Shown here piece after piece: positions 33,965-42,756 of a DNA stretch of 64,000 bases (the stretch's first letter is position 1; each line of letters begins with the position of its first letter). Made by a program: the position numbers and the translations under genes. Source of the DNA: HLUCCA09 sp038745585 (GTDB taxonomy: Bacteria > Pseudomonadota > Alphaproteobacteria > Rhodobacterales > Rhodobacteraceae); contig JBCDLH010000014.1 in NCBI GenBank assembly GCA_038745585.1, positions 1 to 64,000 of the forward strand, given 5' to 3'. The notes below the pieces were generated by a model. That model saw only the letters and a program-made list of their open reading frames with translations. It was not told where the DNA came from and made no database searches.

Positions 33965-35413
33965 CTATTCGGGATCGCTGCGGAAGATCAATCTTTCGTC
34001 GCAAGGTGCGATACGCAGGATATTCGTCGAGCCCGCCTCGTTAAACGGCACGCCCGCAACGACCACGATGTGCTCTGAGGCGTCCGCAAAGCCCTCCTCG
34101 CGCGCTTTACGTGCCGCGCCGACCACGGCCATCTTGAAGCGCGTAACCTCGCCGTCGAGCCGGCAGCACGTTACGCCCCAATAAAGGCAGAGACGCCGTG
34201 CTGTCCGTTCATGCGGTGTCAGCGCCAGGATGGGTACACGGGGACGCTCGCGCGCCGTCAGCGCGGCCGTCGTCCCCGATTCGGTAAAGCATGCGATCGC
34301 CTTGATCCCGGTTGTCTCGGCGATCTGCCGGGCGGCAGCGACGATGGCATCGGCGCGCGTCACACGGTCGATGTAGCGGTTGGCCTCCAGGATTTCTCGG
34401 TGGGTCGGGTGGCTTTCGACTTCCAGCGCGACCGCGTCCATCGTGGTGACCGCTTCGATCGGGTAATGCCCTGCGGCCGACTCGGCCGAGAGCATGACGG
34501 CATCCGCGCCCTCGTAGATCGCCGTCGCGACATCGGAGACCTCCGCGCGCGTCGGCACCGGGCTTTCGATCATCGATTCGAGCATCTGCGTCGCAACGAT
34601 GACCGGCTTACCGACCGCGCGCGCGCCGCGAATGAGCTGCTTTTGGATCGGCGGCACATTTTGCACGGGCAATTCGACCCCGAGATCGCCCCGAGCCACC
34701 ATGATCCCATCCGATGCGTCAAGGATCGACGCGTACGAAGACACAGCGGCGGGCTTTTCGATCTTCGACAGGATCGAGGCCCGCCCCTGTGCACGCGCGC
34801 GCGCCTCATGCACGTCCTCCGCCCGCTGCACGAAAGAGAGCGCCAGCCAATCCACCCCGAGCTGGCACACAAAGTCGAGGTCCGCCCGGTCCTTCTCGGA
34901 GAGCGCCGCGACGGGCAACACGACATCGGGCACGTTCACGCCCTTGCGGTTGGAAATCGTCCCGCCCGCCAACACGGTGCACTCGGCGTAACTGTCCCCG
35001 CAGCGCTCGACGCGGAGCCGGATCTTGCCGTCATTAACAAGAAGTGATGCACCGGGCTGCAGCGCTGCGAAGATTTCGGGATGGGGCAGGTTCACGCGGC
35101 TGGCATCGCCCTCGGCGGGGTCAAGATCGAGCCGGAAGGCTGTGCCCTCGGAAAGCTCCTCACTGTCGCCCGCAAACACGCCAACACGCAGCTTCGGACC
35201 TTGAAGGTCGGCAAGGATTGCGATCGGCCGCCCCTGATCGGCTTCGATCGCGCGGATGATGCGGTGCCGCTCGGCAATCTCCTCATGGCTGCCGTGGGAC
35301 ATGTTGAGGCGAAAGACGTCCGCCCCGGCGGCATAGAGGGCTTCAATCATCTCCCGCGTGGAGGAGGACGGCCCGAGTGTCGCGACGATCTTGACGTTGC
35401 GTTCCCGTCTCAT
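33965..35413 (-). CDS. pyk: Pyruvate kinase
   Basis: Converts phosphoenolpyruvate and ADP to pyruvate and ATP, the last step of glycolysis and the Entner-Doudoroff route. The 482-residue length is typical. The A-domain begins RNVKIVATLGPSSSTREMIEALYAAGADVFRLNMSHG. The active-site segment is ILSKIEKPAAVSSYASILDASDGIMVARGDLGVELP, then KPVIVATQMLESMIESPVPTRAEVSDVATAIYEGADAVMLSAESAAGHYPIEAV. The C-terminal regulatory domain follows. It is divergent from the N-formylglutamate amidohydrolase gene. Confidence 0.97.
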   Translation of the reverse strand: MRRERNVKIVATLGPSSSTREMIEALYAAGADVFRLNMSHGSHEEIAERHRIIRAIEADQGRPIAILADLQGPKLRVGVFAGDSEELSEGTAFRLDLDPAEGDASRVNLPHPEIFAALQPGASLLVNDGKIRLRVERCGDSYAECTVLAGGTISNRKGVNVPDVVLPVAALSEKDRADLDFVCQLGVDWLALSFVQRAEDVHEARARAQGRASILSKIEKPAAVSSYASILDASDGIMVARGDLGVELPVQNVPPIQKQLIRGARAVGKPVIVATQMLESMIESPVPTRAEVSDVATAIYEGADAVMLSAESAAGHYPIEAVTTMDAVALEVESHPTHREILEANRYIDRVTRADAIVAAARQIAETTGIKAIACFTESGTTAALTARERPRVPILALTPHERTARRLCLYWGVTCCRLDGEVTRFKMAVVGAARKAREEGFADASEHIVVVAGVPFNEAGSTNILRIAPCDERLIFRSDPE

Positions 35414-35610
35414 TTGGCGGTTCTCCCTTCGATGTCGGCGGCCCTGACGATGGCATGTCTGTTAGCGGTAAACTGTGCGACGGTTAAGCCCGTCATGTCG
35501 GCTGTCTGCGAGCAAAACCGCGCAGGGCCGGTGCGCGCCGCCTGCCTAGGCATTGCGGCTCTGGCCTCTGACGCTGCGGGCGCCTATGGAAGGTCGCGGG
35601 AAGATACACC

Positions 35611-36372
35611 ATGACATACAGACCCTTTCGTATCACCGGCGAGGACCGGCCCGGTCCTTGGCTTGTGACCTGCGACCATGCGACCAACACGATCCCAGCC
35701 GAGATCTGCGGCGGCTCGCTCGGGCTCGGCCAGGCCGATATGGGGCGCCACATCGCCTATGATCCGGGCGCCGCTGGCCTTGCACTCAGCCTTGGCGCAG
35801 CTTTGAACGCGCCGGTCATCACGTCGAACTTCTCGCGTCTCGTCATCGACCCGAACCGCGGCGAAGACGACCCCACCCTTTTGATGCGGATCTATGACGG
35901 CACGGTGATCCCAGGGAACCGCTTTGCCGATGCGGACGAATGCGCACACCGGATGACCCTCTGCTATCGCCCCTACCACGACGCGTTGGCGCGTCTTGCC
36001 GCACGCCGAGATGACACCGTTCTTTGCGCGGTCCATTCCTTCACGCGCCAATTGCGAGGCCGGCCGCCGCGCCCGTGGGAAGTGGGCGTGCTCCATAGCC
36101 ACGTCGATCCGCGGCTGGCCGAAGCGCTGATCGCCCGGCTCGCCGCAGAGGGCGACATTACCGTTGGCGACAATGAACCCTATGGCGGGCATCTGCCGGG
36201 CGACGCCATCGACCGGCACGCGCTCAAAAAGGGGCGGGCGAACGTTTTGATCGAACTTCGCCAAGACCTGATCGAAGGCCAGGAGGAGCAAGAGCGCTGG
36301 GGCGCGCGCTTGGCCCCGCTTTTGCAGGGCGCCCTTGCCGATATCGGCGGCGAGACCGACATGGAGCGCTGA
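35611..36372 (+). CDS. N-formylglutamate amidohydrolase
   Basis: Zinc-type hydrolase family acting on N-formylglutamate (histidine breakdown) or related N-acyl amino acids; 253 residues. Family features visible are WLVTCDHATNTIPAE, GADMGRH-like DMGRHIAYDPGAAGLALSLGAAL, FSRLVIDPNR, AVHSFTRQLRG and VGDNEPYGGHLPGDAIDRHALKKGRANVLIELRQDLI. No hut genes are near, so the true substrate may be another acyl amino acid. The DUF1244 gene follows 19 bases behind and is probably in the same operon. Confidence 0.9.
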   Translation: MTYRPFRITGEDRPGPWLVTCDHATNTIPAEICGGSLGLGQADMGRHIAYDPGAAGLALSLGAALNAPVITSNFSRLVIDPNRGEDDPTLLMRIYDGTVIPGNRFADADECAHRMTLCYRPYHDALARLAARRDDTVLCAVHSFTRQLRGRPPRPWEVGVLHSHVDPRLAEALIARLAAEGDITVGDNEPYGGHLPGDAIDRHALKKGRANVLIELRQDLIEGQEEQERWGARLAPLLQGALADIGGETDMER

Positions 36373-36391
36373 TCACAAAGAGAGGGACAAC

Positions 36392-36700
36392 ATGGACGAG
36401 GCAACAAAAATCGAACTGGAAGCGGCCGCGTTTCGCCGGCTCCTGGCGCATCTCGACGATCGCAAGGACGTGCAGAACATAGACATGATGAACCTGACGG
36501 GCTTTTGCCGGAATTGCCTTAGCCGTTGGTACGGCGAGGCAGCGCAAGAGCGGGGGATCGCGCTGTCCAAAGATGCGGCGCGCGAGATCGTCTATGGCAT
36601 GCCCTACGCCGAGTGGAAGGCGCGCTTTCAGACGGAAGCCAGCGTCGAGAGCCAGGCGCAATTCACTGAGAGCTCTGCAAAAAACGTGGGAGACAGTTGA
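36392..36700 (+). CDS. DUF1244 domain protein
   Basis: A 102-residue soluble protein. The DUF1244 core is unmistakable: EAAAFRRLLAHLDDRKDVQNIDMMNLTGFCRNCLSRWYGEAAQERGI, then DAAREIVYGMPYAEWKARFQ. The two cysteines in FCRNCLS are family features and suggest metal or redox binding, but the function is unknown. GAGAGGG lies before the ATG at 36392. It follows the N-formylglutamate amidohydrolase gene closely, a frequent pairing. Confidence 0.9.
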   Translation: MDEATKIELEAAAFRRLLAHLDDRKDVQNIDMMNLTGFCRNCLSRWYGEAAQERGIALSKDAAREIVYGMPYAEWKARFQTEASVESQAQFTESSAKNVGDS

Positions 36701-36842
36701 GAGGTGGCTCCCGCCCCTCCGCACGGGCGTTGCCCGCACTGCAGGTTGGGCCGGGCGCGCTACGCGCGCGGTCGCACTGATCCGCCCGCATGTGCCCGCC
36801 ACATGGGGCGCCCCGTGCAGGTGGGGGTCGCGCTGCGCCCTA

Positions 36843-37169
36843 TCAGTTCAGTTGGAAGTGCAACGGGTAGATCCCATTTTCGAACTCACCGAAGAGATCG
36901 GGAACATCCGGATGATCCACGGGCTCCCCGGAGTGATCGGGAAGCAGGTTCTGCTCCGAGACATAAGCCACATAGTAGCTCTGATCATTCTCGGCGAGCA
37001 GATGGTAGAACGGCTGCTCCTTCGCGGGGCGGCTGTCCTCGGGGATTGCATCGTACCATTCCTCGGAGTTCGAGAACATAGCGTCGACGTCGAACACGAC
37101 CCCGCGAAACGGGTGCTTTCGATGCCGCACTACCTGCCCAAGATGGTACTTCGCTTTAGATCTAAACAT
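36843..37169 (-). CDS. hspQ: Heat shock protein HspQ
   Basis: A 108-residue HspQ/YccV-like protein. KYHLGQVVRHRKHPFRGVVFDVDAMFSNSEEWYDAIPEDSRPAKEQPFYHLLAENDQSYYVAYVSEQNLLPDHSGEPVDHPDVPDLFGEF is canonical. In enterobacteria HspQ specifies Lon protease substrates and was first seen as a hemimethylated-DNA binder (family knowledge). AGAGG lies upstream of the ATG. It stands alone between two plus-strand genes. Confidence 0.94.
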   Translation of the reverse strand: MFRSKAKYHLGQVVRHRKHPFRGVVFDVDAMFSNSEEWYDAIPEDSRPAKEQPFYHLLAENDQSYYVAYVSEQNLLPDHSGEPVDHPDVPDLFGEFENGIYPLHFQLN

Positions 37170-37380
37170 GGTAACTCAACCTCTCACTGTGCGTTGCGTA
37201 CCTCTGTCGCGTGCGCGAGTCCATGCGACACGCGGCAGAACCGTGGGAAACACTGCGTGACGCGGCTGCCGTACAGGCAAGATGCCGCGCGTGCAAATCG
37301 TGATCGAGACATGCGTTTCCCCCAACCGCGCTTTGCATTAAGCTAACTCGTAGATCCGGCGGCAACAGGCGGACAGAGGC

Positions 37381-37965
37381 ATGAGCAGAGCATTGGCGGC
37401 CCTTGGGCTACTCGTTGTGTTGGTGGCGTGCGGCGCGCGCGACCTTTCCCCACCGCGCGATCTCGACAACGCGTGCTCTATCGTGCGTGAGCGTCCCTCG
37501 TACCTGCGTGCAATGCGGGCGACGGAGCGCAACTGGAACGTGCCGGTTCCGGTGCAGATGGCGATCATTCATCAAGAGAGCAAGTTTGACGGCGACGCAG
37601 AGACGCCGTTCCGTTGGGAGCTCGGCGTCATCCCAGTCGGGCGGATCTCGACTGCGTATGGCTATAGCCAGGCGCTCGACGGCACATGGCAGGCCTATAA
37701 GGACGCGACCGGTAACCGCCGCGCCCGGCGCGACCGGATCCGCGACGCTACGGACTTTATGGGCTGGTACATGAACGAAACGCAGCGGCGTAATGGGATC
37801 GCGCTCGACGATGCTCGGCGGCAATACCTAGCCTATCACGACGGGTGGACGGGCTATGCACGCGGCAGCTACCGCTCCAAAGGCTGGCTCCTCAATGTCT
37901 CAAATCGCGTCGCAAGCCGGGCGCAGACCTATGAAGGTCAGCTTCGATCTTGCGGAAAGCTATGA
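37381..37965 (+). CDS. Lytic transglycosylase lipoprotein (SLT domain)
   Basis: A 194-residue predicted lipoprotein. A signal with lipobox LVVLVAC (Cys 17) is followed by an SLT lysozyme-like domain. The presumed catalytic Glu lies in IIHQESKFDGDAETP. Later motifs are AYGYSQALDGTWQAYKDATG, DFMGWYMNETQRRNGI and YLAYHDGWTGYARGSY. It would cleave peptidoglycan glycan strands at the outer membrane. ACAGAGG lies just before the ATG. It is a single gene. Confidence 0.9.
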   Translation: MSRALAALGLLVVLVACGARDLSPPRDLDNACSIVRERPSYLRAMRATERNWNVPVPVQMAIIHQESKFDGDAETPFRWELGVIPVGRISTAYGYSQALDGTWQAYKDATGNRRARRDRIRDATDFMGWYMNETQRRNGIALDDARRQYLAYHDGWTGYARGSYRSKGWLLNVSNRVASRAQTYEGQLRSCGKL

Positions 37966-38026
37966 GAGCCCCCGCTTTCGGAAAGAAATCGCACCCAACC
38001 GGGCGATGCGGCACCATCCGACGGTT

Positions 38027-38632
38027 TTAGTCTAATTCGCGGGCTTGCGCTTCCTGAACGATGTTGAACATCCGATTGCCGAGCGTGACACCCGTTTCCA
38101 TCTGGCCGAGGACCACCGTGGTCTGCTCGCCGGTCTCGCCAGTGATCACCCATTGCCGGAGCTCGACGGGATCTCCCGTAAAGACCAGCCGGATGTTGCC
38201 ATATTCGGGAAACTCCGGATCCTGCGCCGTCACGATGGTGGAGGGACCCTCGGTAGTGTGCCCCACGACCATACCGCTTTGGGTGAGGTCGACCCGCTGC
38301 GCAAGGATCAGGTTGAGAGGGGTGCGGCGGAGGGGAAACTGCTCGGGCGACGTGTTGGACTTGCCGTCGAACACAGCGACTTGCCCGCCGCCGGCCATCA
38401 CAAGGCTTTCCTCAGGCGGGTTGTACTCAAAACGCGCCCGACCTGGACGGCGCAAGAAGAGGGTCCCTGTCGAAAGCGTCCCATCGGCGTTGATCTGCGT
38501 GAAGTCGGCACGCGCCGTTTGGATCCCGTTGAGGTAACGCGAGATGTCACTGAGGGAGAGCGCGTCCGCCCTGCTCGATACCGGAGCGAGGACGGCTGAA
38601 AGGCTTGCAGCGAGGAAAAAACGTCGTTTCAT
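38027..38632 (-). CDS. lolA: Outer membrane lipoprotein carrier protein LolA
   Basis: Periplasmic carrier that ferries lipoproteins from LolCDE to the outer membrane, 201 residues. Signal peptide MKRRFFLAASLSAVLAPVSSRA. The mature half-barrel is recognisable from ISRYLNGIQTARADFTQINADGTLSTGTLFLRRPGRARFEYNPPEESLVMAGGGQVAVFD and the LRRTPLNLILAQ segment. The Arg of GRARFEY corresponds to the conserved cavity Arg. It stands alone here; ftsK, a frequent neighbour, is absent. Confidence 0.92.
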   Translation of the reverse strand: MKRRFFLAASLSAVLAPVSSRADALSLSDISRYLNGIQTARADFTQINADGTLSTGTLFLRRPGRARFEYNPPEESLVMAGGGQVAVFDGKSNTSPEQFPLRRTPLNLILAQRVDLTQSGMVVGHTTEGPSTIVTAQDPEFPEYGNIRLVFTGDPVELRQWVITGETGEQTTVVLGQMETGVTLGNRMFNIVQEAQARELD

Positions 38633-38796
38633 ACATCGAGTCTAGGCACTTCTAAGCCACGCGAAAAGCCGCGACGCCGCTCACATGCGCGCGACCGGCG
38701 AGGCGCCGCGTACCGCCGGCTCCCGAAAGTGCGCCGGTGCGGGCTTCGATGCCCCCGTGCCGAAACGCAAGGGATGCACACGTAAACGACGTGGTC

Positions 38797-40050
38797 TCAA
38801 GCTTGCGCAGCTTGCGGCACCGCAATGGTCGGGCGCATCGGGACCCTCAGGCTCTGGGCCACTTGCTCGGCCACCACGTGCGCTGTCGCAGCCGATAGGG
38901 TCCAACCCAGATGCCCATGGCCGGTGTTATAGAAGACGCCCGCCGCGCGGCCCGGCCCAACCCGCGGCATCATCGAGGGCATCATCGGACGCAGGCCAGC
39001 CCAGGGCGTAACGTTCTCAGTCGAAATGCCCGGGAAGAGCCGCTCGCACCAGGCGGTGAGCGGGCGGATCCTGTCCGCCCGGATATCGCGGTTAGCGCCG
39101 TTGAACTCTGCCGTGCCGGCGATGCGGAACCGGTCTTCGCCAAAGCGCGAGGCAACGATCTTGGCTCGGTCGTCCAAAAGGCTCACATGGGGCGCCGCGG
39201 CGCGGCTCTCGGCATCGTCGAGCGAGACCGTGATCGAATAGCCCTTCACCGGGTAGATGTTGACGCGATCGCCGAACTGGCGGGCAAAATCGCGGCTTTT
39301 GATGCCGGCGCTCACGACGACGGCGTCGAACCGCTCCTCAGCTCCTCCGGCGTGTAGCCGCACGCCGCCTTCCACGGCGCGCACTTGATCCACATCAGCG
39401 CCAAATCGCAGCTCCGCCCCGCGCCTCGCGCAAGCGCGACTCAGCCCCATCGTAAACTTATGGATGTCGCCGGAGCTGTCGGACGGCGTGTAAAACCCGC
39501 CGAGAAAACTGCCCGTCAGTGCCGGTTCGATCTCGCGTATCTCTGCGGCCGAAACCTCGCGCCGTTCAAGCCCGCCCTCGGCCAAGAGCGCGTTGACCCG
39601 GCGTGCATGCGCAAGATCCTTCGCGTGCTCGTAGAAATGCAGGATGCCGCGCTTCTCCAGATCAAAGTCGATCCCCTCGCGCTCTGCCATCTCAAAGAGT
39701 ACGGCGCGGGCGGCGATGGCAAGGCGCACGGTCTCGACCGTGTTGCGATTGTAGTTCGGGATGTTGCCGAGAAACTCTGCCATCCAGCGCATCTTTTGTA
39801 GCGTCGGCCATGGGTTGACGAGCAGGGGTGCATCCGGCTGTAGCATCCATTTCAGACCCTTAAGCACGGTGCCCCATTGCGTCCAGACCTCGGCGTTGGA
39901 CGCCGACAGCTGGCCGCCATTGGCAAAGCTCGTCTCCATCGCAGCGTAGCGGTGCCGGTCGAAGACAGTGACATTGTAGCCCCTGTCGAGCAGCGCATAG
40001 GCCGTCGTAAGCCCGGTCACACCGGCTCCGATCACGGCAATTCTGGTCAT
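38797..40050 (-). CDS. dadA: D-amino acid dehydrogenase (DadA-like flavoprotein)
   Basis: FAD-dependent deamination of D-amino acids (or glycine-like substrates), feeding electrons to the respiratory chain. About 417 residues from ATG 40050. The N-terminal dinucleotide fold reads VIGAGVTGLTTAYALLDRGYNVTVFDR, followed by ETSFANGGQLSASNAEVW, a DadA hallmark. The C-terminal end has PWAGLRPMMPSMMPRVGPG and FYNTGHGHLGWTLSAATA. A tandem glycine riboswitch in the leader indicates control by glycine, so the physiological substrate may be glycine, sarcosine or a D-amino acid linked to glycine metabolism. Confidence 0.9.
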   Translation of the reverse strand: MTRIAVIGAGVTGLTTAYALLDRGYNVTVFDRHRYAAMETSFANGGQLSASNAEVWTQWGTVLKGLKWMLQPDAPLLVNPWPTLQKMRWMAEFLGNIPNYNRNTVETVRLAIAARAVLFEMAEREGIDFDLEKRGILHFYEHAKDLAHARRVNALLAEGGLERREVSAAEIREIEPALTGSFLGGFYTPSDSSGDIHKFTMGLSRACARRGAELRFGADVDQVRAVEGGVRLHAGGAEERFDAVVVSAGIKSRDFARQFGDRVNIYPVKGYSITVSLDDAESRAAAPHVSLLDDRAKIVASRFGEDRFRIAGTAEFNGANRDIRADRIRPLTAWCERLFPGISTENVTPWAGLRPMMPSMMPRVGPGRAAGVFYNTGHGHLGWTLSAATAHVVAEQVAQSLRVPMRPTIAVPQAAQA

Positions 40051-40091
40051 CGTCTCACTCCTTCGCACGGGTGGCAGAGCACTGCCGCATG

Positions 40092-40285
40092 CCCCCTCCG
40101 TGCGTGGAACCTGAGAGCTTCACCCGTAGGCCTATGCCGTCCGGGCTTTCTCCTTCGGTGGGCCAAAGCTGGGGCTCGGGCCGCTTTCCGGAGTGTTTCA
40201 GCTATGCCGGTCCTGGGACCTGAGAGTTTCCGGGGCGGTTGCTCCTTCGGCGGCGGGCGGGCCCGCCTTCTCCCGGCATAGTCGT
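40092..40285 (-). promoter_or_regulatory. Tandem glycine riboswitch (gcvT motif) in the dadA leader
   Basis: Two aptamers read on the minus strand. The first (about 40201-40282) has an eight-base P1 stem (TATGCCGG 40203-40210 with CCGGCATA 40273-40280), GCCGAAGGAGCAA and GGAAACTCTCAGG. The second (about 40092-40196) has CACCGAAGGAGAAA and GAAGCTCTCAGG. These are the conserved core motifs of glycine aptamers. The distance to dadA is 42 bases. Glycine aptamers usually switch expression on. Confidence 0.93.
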
Positions 40286-40381
40286 GATAGTGTTCCGGTA
40301 GACTTATGGATTGATTCGCTCAAGGCAAACACGCGCAGCGCGCGCCGATTGCAACGAAACGTGAAACGGCCCTGCGTGGCG

Positions 40382-41347
40382 CTACGGCACCTGAGGCGCG
40401 GCTTCACGCCAGTCGAAGAAACCAGCGGGCGCCTTCGCCAAGAGCCGCGCGCCAAGGGCCCTTCCAATCTCTTCGGCATCCTCCAGCGGCCCTGTTTCGG
40501 CGTCGCCCAAGCATTCCGATCCATCGGGGCGGAGGATCTCTCCCCTCAGGCGGATCATGCCGCCATCGCGCTCCGCAAGCCCCGCGATCGGTGTCTCGCA
40601 GGAGCCATCCAGCGCTTTCAAATAGGCCCGTTCGGCGTTCACCCGGTGCCCTGTGTCGCTATCGTGGATCGCGGCCAGCATCTCTGCCATGCGCGCGTCG
40701 TCCGCACGCCGCTCGATCCCGATAGCCCCTTGAGCAACTGCCGGCAGAATGTCGTCGACGTCGAGCGGCGTGCGCTTGACCTCGTCGAGTTGCAGGCGAT
40801 TCAGCCCGGCACAGGCCAGAAACGTTGCCTCCGCAACGCCTTCCGCGAGCTTTTTCATGCGGGTCTGAACGTTGCCGCGAAACTCCACCACGCGAAGGTC
40901 GGGCCGACGCCACAGAAGTTGTGCCCGCCGCCGGAGCGACGACGTGCCAACCGTCGCCCCTTCCGACAACTCCGAGAACGCGCGCCCCTCAAGCGTCACG
41001 AATGCATCGCGCACATCTTCGCGCGGCAGATACGTGTCAAGTAGCAGCCCGTCCGGCTGCACCGTCGGCATGTCCTTCATCGAGTGTACGGCGATGTCGA
41101 TCCGCCCCGCAGACAGATCCTCTTCGATCTCGCGGGTAAAGAGCCCTTTGCCCCCGATCTCCTTCAGCGGCCGGTCGAGGATCTTGTCACCCGTCGTCTT
41201 GATTACGACGATCTCAAACGCGGCCTGCGGCAGGTCGAACGCAAGCGCGAGCCGATCTCGGGTCTCATGGGCCTGCGCCAGCGCAAGCGGCGAGCCCCGT
41301 GTGCCAATTTTGAGCGGGGACGCAGGTGTGGGGAGCGTGATAGACAT
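40382..41347 (-). CDS. hemC: Hydroxymethylbilane synthase (porphobilinogen deaminase)
   Basis: Polymerises four porphobilinogens into hydroxymethylbilane for heme, chlorophyll and B12 synthesis. The 321-residue protein has KIGTRGSPLALAQA, GGKGLFTREIEEDLSAGRIDIAVHSMKDMP, VGTSSLRRRAQL and PDLRVVEFRGNVQTRMKKL. The dipyrromethane cofactor Cys lies in LDGSCETPIAG. It is divergent from hemE with a 113-base intergenic region. Confidence 0.97.
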   Translation of the reverse strand: MSITLPTPASPLKIGTRGSPLALAQAHETRDRLALAFDLPQAAFEIVVIKTTGDKILDRPLKEIGGKGLFTREIEEDLSAGRIDIAVHSMKDMPTVQPDGLLLDTYLPREDVRDAFVTLEGRAFSELSEGATVGTSSLRRRAQLLWRRPDLRVVEFRGNVQTRMKKLAEGVAEATFLACAGLNRLQLDEVKRTPLDVDDILPAVAQGAIGIERRADDARMAEMLAAIHDSDTGHRVNAERAYLKALDGSCETPIAGLAERDGGMIRLRGEILRPDGSECLGDAETGPLEDAEEIGRALGARLLAKAPAGFFDWREAAPQVP

Positions 41348-41460
41348 GGCGAAACCCTATGACTGTCAACCTGGCTTGACAATGACGCTTGTTACGTGAG
41401 GCCGACGGAAGTAGGAAGACCTGCCGCTGCTTTGCGCGGAATGTCCCAGCGAGGAGCCCC

Positions 41461-42504
41461 ATGGCCGAAACCAAAAAGTTGCTGCGCGCCCTTGCCGGAG
41501 AGACCCTGCCCGTTCCGCCGATCTGGATGATGCGCCAGGCGGGACGTTACCTTCCCGAGTATCGCGCCACGCGGGCGCAGGCCGGAGACTTTCTCTCGCT
41601 CTGCTACAATTCCGAACTCGCCGCCGAGGTCACGCTCCAGCCGATCCGGCGCTACGGTTTTGATGCGGCGATTCTCTTTGCCGACATCCTGCTGATCCCC
41701 GATGCACTCGGCGCAGACCTGTGGTTCGTCACCGGGGAAGGCCCCCGTCTTTCGACCGTGAGGACCGAGGTAGACTTCGCCAAGCTCAAGGGGCCGAACG
41801 ACGTGCACGACCACCTCGCCCCGGTCTATGAGACACTTCGCATTCTCAAGCGTGCGCTTCCAACCGAAACGGCGCTCATCGGCTTTGCGGGCGCGCCGTG
41901 GACGGTGGCGACCTACATGATCGCCGGGCGTGGCACGCCCGATCAAGGCCCGGCACACGCCCTCATGGCCGAGAACCCGGCCCTCTTCGATGCGCTGATC
42001 GAGCGGCTGACGGCGGCGACCATCGAGTATCTCTCGGCGCAAGTCGAGGCGGGCGCGGAAACGGTGAAGCTCTTTGACAGTTGGGCCGGCTCCCTCAAGG
42101 GCGACGCGTTTGACCGCTACGCCCTTGCGCCTGCAAAAAAGATCATCGGCGCACTCAAGGCGCGCCACCCGGGCCTGCCGGTCATCGCATTCCCGCGCGA
42201 GGCGGGCGATCACTACGTTGGGTTTGCCGCCAAGACTGGCGCGGATTGCGTGGCCCTCGACAATTCCGTGAGCCCGGTCTGGGCCGCCCGCCATGTCCAA
42301 CCCGAAAGCTGCGTTCAAGGGAACCTCGCCTCCTCCCATATGGTCACCGGCGGCCCTGCCCTGATCGACGAGACCCGCGCGATCGTGCGCGCCTTTTCCA
42401 GCGGGCCCCACATCTTCAACCTTGGTCACGGGATCACGCCCGACGCCGATCCCGACAACGTGCAGCTGATGATCGACACTGTGCGAGAGACGGTCGCCGC
42501 CTAG
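41461..42504 (+). CDS. hemE: Uroporphyrinogen decarboxylase
   Basis: Removes four acetate carboxyls from uroporphyrinogen III to give coproporphyrinogen III, the step before HemF. The 347-residue protein has the family signatures PPIWMMRQAGRYLPEYRA near the N-terminus, FDAAILFADILLIPDALG and GFAGAPWTVATYMIAG. The ATG at 41461 is chosen: GAGGAG precedes it and it starts right before the family N-terminus; the frame is open further upstream. Convergent with hemF. Confidence 0.97.
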   Translation: MAETKKLLRALAGETLPVPPIWMMRQAGRYLPEYRATRAQAGDFLSLCYNSELAAEVTLQPIRRYGFDAAILFADILLIPDALGADLWFVTGEGPRLSTVRTEVDFAKLKGPNDVHDHLAPVYETLRILKRALPTETALIGFAGAPWTVATYMIAGRGTPDQGPAHALMAENPALFDALIERLTAATIEYLSAQVEAGAETVKLFDSWAGSLKGDAFDRYALAPAKKIIGALKARHPGLPVIAFPREAGDHYVGFAAKTGADCVALDNSVSPVWAARHVQPESCVQGNLASSHMVTGGPALIDETRAIVRAFSSGPHIFNLGHGITPDADPDNVQLMIDTVRETVAA

Positions 42505-42756
42505 CCGTTTCCGCCGAGCACCAGCCGCAGCGCGTCAGTCGCGGAGCCATCGTCGCCTCGTGTTCTCCGCCTCGCCTTCCTCAGAGAGCCTAAGCTGCGG
42601 GGCCCTCGCCGCCGAGCACCAGCCGCCGAGCCAACGCCGCCTCCCCCGCTCGAAAAGCGACCGCGGCCCCCTGCTCTCCGCACGTCCTTTCTTCTTGCTG
42701 CAAATATCGCCGCCGGAGGCCTCCAACTGACCCTAAATGCGCGCCCTGTGGGTGCG
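42505..42756. repeat. hemE-hemF intergenic region: 18-bp direct repeat and intergenic motif copy 2
   Basis: Between the convergent hemE and hemF. CCGCCGAGCACCAGCCGC occurs twice (42511-42528 and 42609-42626), 98 bases apart. Further on, at 42686-42720, TTTCTTCTTGC..CAAATATCGCCGCCGGAGGC nearly repeats the motif at 11841-11880. No gene is visible. The motif position at the meeting point of two convergent genes fits a transcript-end role. Confidence 0.5.
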
